A stretch of DNA of 64,000 nucleotides from Cryptomeria japonica (taxonomy: Eukaryota > Streptophyta > Pinopsida > Cupressales > Cupressaceae): positions 646,136,468 to 646,200,467 of the forward strand of contig NC_081409.1 in assembly GCF_030272615.1 (NCBI RefSeq), read 5' to 3'. The notes under the pieces were generated by a model. It did not search any database. It was not told the DNA's origin and saw only the letters and a program-made list of their open reading frames with translations. Both the position numbers and the translations under genes were made by a program. Positions 57,603-64,000 of the stretch are shown in pieces. Position 1 is the stretch's first letter. Every line of letters starts with the position of its first letter.

Positions 57603-58310
57603 GTTTGACTTGTTTGAATTTGGGAATCTTATCTTTTATTGATTTATCTTTGGCCATGTTCCAATGCTACTCGATTATGTCACTGAGTGATTTAGAGTGG
57701 TTGGAATGACTCATGGTCATTTTTGTTTTTGTCTTTTTGTTTGTGGGGTGTTTCATAACATTATGGGGTAAGCATGTCTTAGGATGCTTGGAACATTCCT
57801 TGTCTGCAACATGTCTAGTTTACGCTAAGGGATTGCATTATCTCCCTGGCCTTCATTTCCATGGTGCGCCACATCCATTTTGCCATATTAAATAAAGGTT
57901 CTAACCTACTATTTGCATTTGTGAAAGCAAGATTTCATCACACTAATCATTCTTCATTTCTCACTTGCATTTCTTCTAGATAACATTTCTTCTATCCCAT
58001 CAATCATTATATCTATTCATCAAGTCAATCATTATCATGTTGTCTATTTGATCTGATCAATTGAGAATTTCTTCATTTGATATCAATCAACCCTTTCCTA
58101 CAATAAATTAACATTCTTCAATTCTTACTAACATTTTTCTCTTTTCCCAATTTTCTCTTTCATCTAACATTCTTCTCTTCTTTCGAGAGATCATTCATCT
58201 CTTTCATTCATAAACCCTCTCTCGAGAGGGCATCTTACCTCCATCCTGTCATCTACTGGGGGATCATTTCTCAATTTTTTCTTTGAAACAACTCCCATAA
58301 TCACATTTTC
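57603..58310 (+). other. H 3' interior, non-coding
   Basis: About 0.7 kb between E and the H polypurine tract. A 60-codon frame at 57713-57895 shows no motif. Rich in TTTCTTC and CATTTCT runs. The end, GGGGGATCATTTCTC near 58260, is typical of the region before a gypsy 3' LTR. Confidence 0.55.
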
Positions 58311-58311
58311 T

Positions 58312-58326
58312 CAAAGAGGGGCAAAA
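58312..58326 (+). promoter_or_regulatory. H polypurine tract
   Basis: CAAAGAGGGGCAAAA directly before TGTAGACAC, the start of the H 3' LTR. Confidence 0.85.
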
Positions 58327-58697
58327 TGTAGACACTAAAAAATGGTCAACACCTATGTCTCCTATTTTTTTAACATATCATACGCATAGTGCCTCTTAGG
58401 TTTAATTAATTAATCAAACCCCCTTTTACTAACAATTCTTCTAAGTCCTAAATAAATAAATTTAATAATTTATTTATTTGTCCCCTTTTTCCATTGATTA
58501 AACAAATTCATTTTATTTAATTAACTAATTCATAAATATGAGCAATAAATTAATAAATCATATTTGTTAATTTTCATATTTATCTTTCTCCAAAATAAAG
58601 ATAATTAATAAATTCCCCTTTGGCCATTGATTAAATAAATTCATTTTATTTAATTAACTGATTCATAAATATGAGCAATAAATTAATAAATCGTATT

Positions 58698-60495
58698 TGT
58701 AGACACCCAAAAATGGTCAACGCTTGCGAAGTCATACTTTAACATTTGCGCATTGCCTCATTTTAGGTTTTTTGCGTCGCATTAACATTTCTCCTATGTC
58801 ATGCACTTGATTTTTATCATTTTGCGAACATCGAGTCATTCTTCTATATTCTTCAATCATCTCATCCTCGAATTTGGTCTTGTCGACAACATTATCCAGT
58901 CATGATTTTGATCGATTTTATCTTGTTGCATCAATGAGCATGCTTATTTGTCATCATTTTGGACATCATCAATCCTAATTAGGGTTTTGTCCTCTTTTCA
59001 ATCTTGTCATCATGCGATCGATTTGTCATCGATCGTTGTCACTGTTCGATCTTGTCATCTTGCGATCAATTTGTCATCGATCGTGGTTCTTTTCAATCTT
59101 GTCATCATGCGATCGATTTGTCATCGATCGTTGTCACTGTTCGATCTTGTCATCTTGCGATCAATTTGTCATCGATCGTGGTTCTTTTCAATCTTGTCAT
59201 CATGCGATCGATTTGTCATCGATCGTTGTTACTGTTCGATCTTGTCATCTTGCGATCAATTTGTCATCAATCATGGTCCTTTTCAATCTTGTCGTCTTGC
59301 AATTCATTTTGTCATCGATTCTTGTCTTCTTGTCGATCTTGTCATTTTGCGATCGATTTGTCATCGATCGTTGTCTGTCTCAATTATGTCAATTTGGATC
59401 AATTTGTCATTGTTCCTCGTCAATTGGCGCATTTATCAAATCATTTATCACATTGGTCATTTATCAATCCAAAATCAAATCAAATCGAGTCAATTATCAA
59501 ATCAAGACCTAATTTGTCTTCCTTGCATTTCTTCTAAGGTTTTGTGATTTATTCATTTAACCTAATTTGTCATTTCTTCCTCTAGGTTAAATAATTTATT
59601 TATTTATCCTAGGTCTTCGTGTCGCAATTAAATGTTTCATTTGATTGGCTAATTAATTATTCCTCTTTTTGTGAATTAATTAATAAATGAAAATTTATTA
59701 ATTGATTTACCTAATTTCTCCTAACTCCTAATTTTCTAATTTTTCATTCCCTCTTTGTGAATTAATTGATAAATGAGAAATTATTAATTAATTCACTAAG
59801 TTCCTATTTTCCTCATTTCTAATTTTCTAATTTCCTATAATTTCATTATTTCCTAATTCCTAAATTCCACCTATTTTCTAATTTTCTAATTCAAATTCCA
59901 CCTAATTATCTTGTCTCTAGTTCTCCCTATTTGTGTGCTTCATGCGTCATACTCTTGACATAGAAATTTGTCATAGAATAAGTTCTTGACATAGAAATTT
60001 GTCATAGAATTTGTCTTGACATGGCAATTTGTCATAAAATCTGTCATAAGCCTCTTTGCATAGCAACATGTCATAACTTTGCTATTCTTGATTTGAATTT
60101 CTATTCGAATCTATCATGCTAATTTGTCCATTTCTCCAATTTCTCTATAAATTGGATGATTTTCTTCAATCAAATCCCTAATTCCTATCAGACTAATGAA
60201 CTTATGCTTCTAGTACTCTTGAGCTTTTCATCAATCTTGCTTTCAATTGTATGTGCACTTGTAGGTGAGATCCACAAATCCATTGAAGAGGAAAGAAGAA
60301 CAATGGAGCCGCATGGAAGGAGCATTCAATTCTGCATTTGGTTTGCATAATCTTTCATTTTGAATGCTTTGTTTTCATATCTCTACTGAGTGTGCTTAGG
60401 ATTAGGTTCATTTGCATTGAGTGCTCTCATGATTGAGTTATCATGTCTAGTGTTTTGATCTACTTATTTTGATGATTCCTGATTCCGATGCTACA
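58698..60495 (+). mobile_element. Solo LTR I (gypsy, H-related)
   Basis: TGTAGACACCCAAAAATGG...GATGCTACA, 1.8 kb, with flanks GTATT and ATATT. Removing it restores AATAAATC-ATATT-TATTAATTTT, which matches the other H LTR copies, so the boundaries are reliable. It shares the TATAAAT box (60145) and the CTTGTAGGTGAGATCCACA leader motif with H LTRs but is clearly a different subfamily. No internal sequence belongs to it. Confidence 0.85.
58999..59395. repeat. 95-bp tandem repeat in solo LTR I
   Basis: About four copies of a 95-bp unit starting CAATCTTGTCATC at 58999, 59094, 59189 and 59284. Each is made of two diverged halves sharing GCGATC(G/A)ATTTGTCATCGATCG. Because 95 is not a multiple of three, the same peptides appear in all three plus frames, so the long overlapping ORFs here are artefacts. 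Confidence 0.93.
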
Positions 60496-61305
60496 ATATT
60501 TATTAATTTTCATATTTATCTTCCTCCAAAATAAAGATAATTAATAAATTTTATTTATTAATTCTTTATTTCTTATTTTTCTTAATTTTTTTTTCTTTCG
60601 TTTTATCCTCTTATGAGGAGATATTTAATAATTTTTAATTATTAAATCTTCTCTTAAAATCCTCCTAATTTTCGAATTTGGAAACTAATATCTTTCCTTG
60701 ATTTTCTAAAATCAATCTTTTTGGCAATATCTAATTAATCTTAATTTTTAAATTCAAAAATGAGGTATGCATCTTCAAAAATATGCTTTTTGTGAGAGGA
60801 TATTTTATTTATTTATTTTATTCTTCTATTTATCTTTTCAAATGAAGATATTTAATTATTTTTAATTATTAAAATCATCTTGATATTTTCAACTTGCTAA
60901 TTTGGTATTTATGAGAAGATAATTAAAGATTTTATTATTTATTCTCATAATATCTTCCCTTTTGTTTTCTTCAATCTTCATTGTTTCCTGAATGGCAACT
61001 TTGTCGTGCACTCAATCTGGTCCATCCATCTAACCAAAAATCTTTTCAATCTTAGCCATCCAATCAAATCTCAATTTTTCTATAAATTGAGCTCTCATTG
61101 CTCATTTTCAAAAACCGCGCTTTGAGTAACTTTATGCTATGATTTTCATCTCTCATTGTCAGTTTACTTTTCACTTGCATTTTCACTTGTAGGTGAGATC
61201 CACATCAAATTTGAAGGGGAAAGAAGAACAATGGAGGTCAATGGATGACACATCTATGTTTTTCATGGTTTGTGTTTTTTATGTTTTGTTATCCGATGAG
61301 TTTTA
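60496..61305 (+). other. H 3' LTR, right piece, with TATA box and leader
   Basis: Continuation of the H LTR after solo LTR I. TATAAAT at 61081, CTTGTAGGTGAGATCCACA at about 61188, GAAGGGGAAAGAAGAACAATGGA following as in the 5' LTR near 34670. Confidence 0.78.
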
Positions 61306-61824
61306 AAATTTGGTGAGAAGCATGGTATAAGAAGACAATTTTCTGCTCCTCGGACACCTCAGCAAAATGGAGTTGTGGAAAGGAAGAACATAACTATCTT
61401 GGATGTTGCTAGAACAATGATGATGGAAGCTAGTCTACCGCATATCTACTGGAGAGAAGCAGTGAGCACAATGGTTTATATATTCAACATAGTACATATC
61501 AAAGGAGAAACCGATAAGACACCTTATGAATTATGGTTTGCCAATACACCTACAGTTAAGTATTTCAGAATCTTTGGTAATAAATGTTATATCAAGAGAG
61601 ATGATATCATTGGAAATTTTGATCCTAGATGTGATGAAGGCATATTTCTTGGTTATTCTAATGAAAGCAAGACATATAGATGTTATAACAAGAGACTACA
61701 GAGAATTATGGAAAGTGCTAATGTCAAAGTGGATGAGCTGAATAGAGGTCAAATCAGAGTTTATGGGAAGGAACCAATAGTGGAAATGATTATATTTGAA
61801 CCGATAGCACCTTTACCAGAATAG
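61306..61824 (+). pseudogene. G integrase, C-terminal part
   Basis: Enters at EKHGIRRQFSAPRTPQQNG, with the last catalytic glutamate in VVERKN, then ASLPHIYWREAVSTMVYIFN, FGNKCYIKRDDIIGNFDPRC and RCYNKRLQRIMESAN. Open from 61375 to 61824. The two aspartates of the catalytic triad lie upstream of the truncation. Confidence 0.9.
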
Positions 61825-62800
61825 AGTGTTGAATCAGTTACTCCGACAGTATCTAAAAACTCTATAGTAACTGAAGAACCAGTAAGAGGAAAAGAGAGTT
61901 AGACGACTCCTAGGTATGTGAGATTGAATCATTTAAAAGATCAGATCATTGGAGATAAGAACAATGGAGTAATGACAAGAAGAAGATTGATAGCTAATGA
62001 GGTATGTTTAATTTCTCAAGTTGAACCAATATCAGTAATTGAGGCATGTAAAGATGAATATTGGTTGAAAACTATGGAAGAAGAATTAGATTAGATTGAG
62101 AAAAATAACACATGGACTTTGGTTCCCCGATCTAAAAATAAGAGTTTTATTGGAACTAAATGGGTTTTTAGGAATAAATTGAATGAGGATGGTCAAGTTG
62201 TAAGGAATAAGGCTAGATTGGTTTGTAAAGGATATTCTCAGAAGGAAGGAATTGATTTTGGAGAGACTTTTGCACATGTAGCTAGGATTGAAGCTGTAAG
62301 ATTATTTTTTGATTATGTTGCACATAAGAACTACATGGTTTATCAGATGGATGTTAAGTGCACTTTTCTAAATGGGGATCTTGATGAGGAAGTTTATATG
62401 GAGCAACCTAATGGTTTTTCACTATCAGATGATACAAACATGGTTTGCACGTTAAGGAAATCTTTATATGCATTGAAACAAGCACCTAGAGCTTGGTATG
62501 AAAGGTTGGATAAATATATTTTGAAGCTTGGATTCACTTAAGGTAATGCTAATAGTAATTTATATTATAAAATTGTTGATGATGATATACTGATTATTGA
62601 AGTATTTGTTGATGACATCATTTTTGGAGGTGAAGCTAAGCTATGCATGGAATTTTCTAAGAATATGGAGAAAGAATTTGAAATATCTATGATTGGGGAC
62701 ATGAAATTTTTCTTAGGGTTGTAGATTACTCAAACTAATAAAGGTATTTTCATCTATCAAACTAAGTATGCTAGAGAGTTATTGAAGAAATTTGGTTAGG
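61825..62800 (+). pseudogene. G reverse transcriptase domain
   Basis: Linker EVCLISQVEPISVIEACKDE, then [60 protein letters not shown] and IEVFVDDIIFGGEAKL near 62600-62635. Stops at 61824, 62092, 62541, 62720 and others. Most would revert by one transition. The best-preserved RT in the window. Confidence 0.9.
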
Positions 62801-63551
62801 AAAACTCTTAACTGGTTGGTACTCCTAAGGTTACAAGTGAGAAATTGACAAGAAAATATGTTTTGCACCAATAAATCCTACAAGATACAAATCTATGATT
62901 GGAGGTCTACTTTATTTGACTCAAACTAGGCCTGACATACTGAATGTTGTTTGTATTGTATCAAGATTTCAGAGTGATCCTAGAGAAAATCATGAATGTG
63001 CAGTGAAAAGGATTTTTAGATACTTACAAGGAACAACAGAATATGTTTTATGGTAACCTAAAAATGATGACTTTACATTATGTGTATATATAGATACAAA
63101 TTGGGTTGGAGATGTTGATGACTAGAAGAGAACATCCGATGGAGCTTTCTTTCTTGGAAAGAAACTTGTTTCATGGATCAGAAAGAAGAAGTCATGTACC
63201 TCTTTATCTACTATTGACGCTGACAATATTGCTGCTATTACTAACTTTACACAAGTTCTATAGAAAATGATGAAGGATATAAAGGTGGATTGTAATGAAC
63301 TGGTAGTTATTCACTATGATAACTCTGCTACTATTGATATATCAAAGAATCTGGTATTTCATTCTAAGACAAAGCACATATCTATCATGTACAACGTTTT
63401 GAAGGAAAAGGTGGAAGCAAATGAAGTTAGACTAGTTTATGTGAACACTAAAGAGAATATTGCAGATATCTTCACTAAAACTTTGCCTAAGGAATCATTT
63501 CAGTACTTCAAAGATAGATTAGGAGTTTCTACCCCTCCGGTAGAGACTTGA
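62801..63551 (+). pseudogene. G RNase H domain
   Basis: After a frameshift near 62865 the frame reads YKSMIGGLLYLTQTRPDILN, FRYLQGTTEYVLW, IHYDNSATIDISKNLVFHSK and IADIFTKTLPKESFQYFK, ending RLGVSTPPVET at 63549-63551. Stops near 63053, 63122 and 63260. Confidence 0.88.
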
Positions 63552-63554
63552 TTA

Positions 63555-63968
63555 ATGTGGTTTGGCATCAATCTGGTATGTATTATTAAAGATATTTTTT
63601 ATTCTGGCACTGATGTGGGGATGCTACTGCTCAAGGGGAGTAGTCATCTTTGTGATTCAATGGTTTATGTTTTTGCTTTGATATTTATATCAAATTTATG
63701 GCATTCATGTCAAAGGGGGAGAGATATTGATGTGAAAAAGAAAAACTTAAGGAGTTATATACATTAGGGGGAGAGATACATGTATAATTCAGAGCTTTAT
63801 ACAGATATAATTCATAGGGGGAGTTTGGTATTTGTTTCAAAACTTCATTACTACATATGTATGTGGGAGATTGTTGGTTGCCTTCCATTGGGGGAGACTT
63901 GTTTAGCATTTCTTGGTACTTAGATGTTTTTCACATCTAGAGTTGCCATCAATGCCAAAGGGGGATAT
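63555..63968 (+). promoter_or_regulatory. G polypurine tract array
   Basis: GTCAAAGGGGGAGAGATATTG near 63710, TTAGGGGGAGAGATA near 63767, ATAGGGGGAGTTTGG near 63817, TTGGGGGAGACTTG near 63889, and finally CCAAAGGGGGATAT directly before the LTR at 63955-63968. Only the last primes the LTR in the standard model. Confidence 0.8.
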
Positions 63969-64000
63969 TGTTGGTCATTTGGAGGAATTGATTATGTGTT
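63969..64000 (+). repeat. G 3' LTR, first 32 bases
   Basis: TGTTGGTCATTTGGAGGAAT and a further 12 bases, cut by the window end. Matches the D LTR terminus. Confidence 0.88.

Larger units (their letters stand above)
33714..61305 (+). mobile_element. Element H: non-autonomous Ty3/gypsy retrotransposon carrying nested D, F, E and solo LTR I
   Basis: The 5' LTR (33714-34854) and 3' LTR (58327 to about 61305) share the start (C/T)GTAGACACTAAAAAAT and most of their length. A primer-like site follows the first and AAAGAGGGGCAAAA precedes the second. H's own interior is only about 4.3 kb: 34855-38087, 49818-50147 and 57603-58326. It has a short Gln-rich gag-like frame and no RT, RNase H or integrase. 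The rest of the span is later insertions. Extent at the right is approximate because the 3' LTR is cut off where G begins. Confidence 0.82.
58327..61305 (+). repeat. H 3' LTR with nested solo LTR, 3' end lost
   Basis: Starts TGTAGACACTAAAAAATGG and follows the 5' LTR, interrupted at 58698-60495 by solo LTR I. It contains a tandem duplication of about 133 bp (58491-58567 and 58624-58697). It stops matching around 61290-61310, where copia G coding sequence begins, so the end of the LTR and the H TSD are lost. Confidence 0.8.
61306..64000 (+). mobile_element. Element G: Ty1/copia retrotransposon, 5'-truncated
   Basis: Plus-strand copia pol beginning abruptly inside integrase and continuing through RT and RNase H to a stop at 63551, then a purine-tract array and the first 32 bases of the 3' LTR (63969 onward), cut by the window edge. 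The LTR start TGTTGGTCATTTGGAGGAAT is the reverse complement of the D LTR end, so G and D are the same family in opposite orientation. Gag, protease and the first part of integrase are missing. Confidence 0.9.

Noticed and set aside
58948-59547. Three long overlapping plus-strand ORFs of 166-199 codons
   Set aside because: They are frames of one 95-bp tandem repeat. The same peptides appear in each frame, so no protein is supported.
1-64000. tRNA, rRNA, snRNA or microRNA genes
   Set aside because: No conserved A/B box pair, rRNA core or obvious precursor hairpin was noticed. The tRNA-like strings are retroelement primer sites.

Overview
The window is AT-rich repetitive DNA from a plant nuclear genome. 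I see no intact host gene and no RNA gene. It is a stack of LTR retrotransposons nested in one another. Their size, age spread and depth of nesting would suit a large genome such as a conifer's, but that is inference and the species is not shown by the sequence. Coordinates were read by eye, so domain edges are good to tens of bases. Boundaries fixed by target-site duplications (TSDs) are exact or nearly so.

Layout. 471-3395 (+) is a decayed Ty3/gypsy pol with RT, two RNase H domains and integrase (Tat-type order). 4115-12021 (+) is a gypsy element K with 1.7-kb LTRs, a gag-protease frame and no RT or integrase. 12022-13291 plus 20021-20303 (-) is a broken plant mobile domain (PMD) gene split by the Ty1/copia element C (13292-20020, -). 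20304-21600 (+) is a copia integrase fragment J. 21600-24470 holds little beyond a LINE tail and a duplication. 24475-33665 (-) is element A, with TSD GTAGG and a solo LTR (B, TSD GTAAC) inside it. 33714 to about 61305 (+) is gypsy element H. H is interrupted by copia element D (38088-49817, -), which contains element F (38773-44609, -, TSD ATAAG). H is also interrupted by element E (50153-57602, -, TSD GTTTG) and a solo LTR I (58698-60495). 61306-64000 (+) is a 5'-truncated copia element G that reaches its 3' LTR at the window edge.

Main point. A and E are two diverged members of a non-autonomous group. They have copia-style ends: an initiator-Met primer-binding site, polypurine tracts, and LTRs whose ends resemble those of the coding elements C, D and G. 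Inside there is no protease, RT, RNase H or integrase. They carry a short coiled-coil and zinc-knuckle ORF1 and, after a roughly 0.5-kb spacer with shared motifs, an ORF2 of about 1,050-1,140 codons. The two ORF2s are recognisably homologous along most of their length and match no family I know. F carries another large unknown ORF of similar size. K and H are gypsy counterparts that also lack pol. The window therefore looks like a set of passenger elements living on a few coding ones, and C, D and G (copia) are the likely kind of helper for A and E. Every coding frame here is broken by stops or frameshifts.
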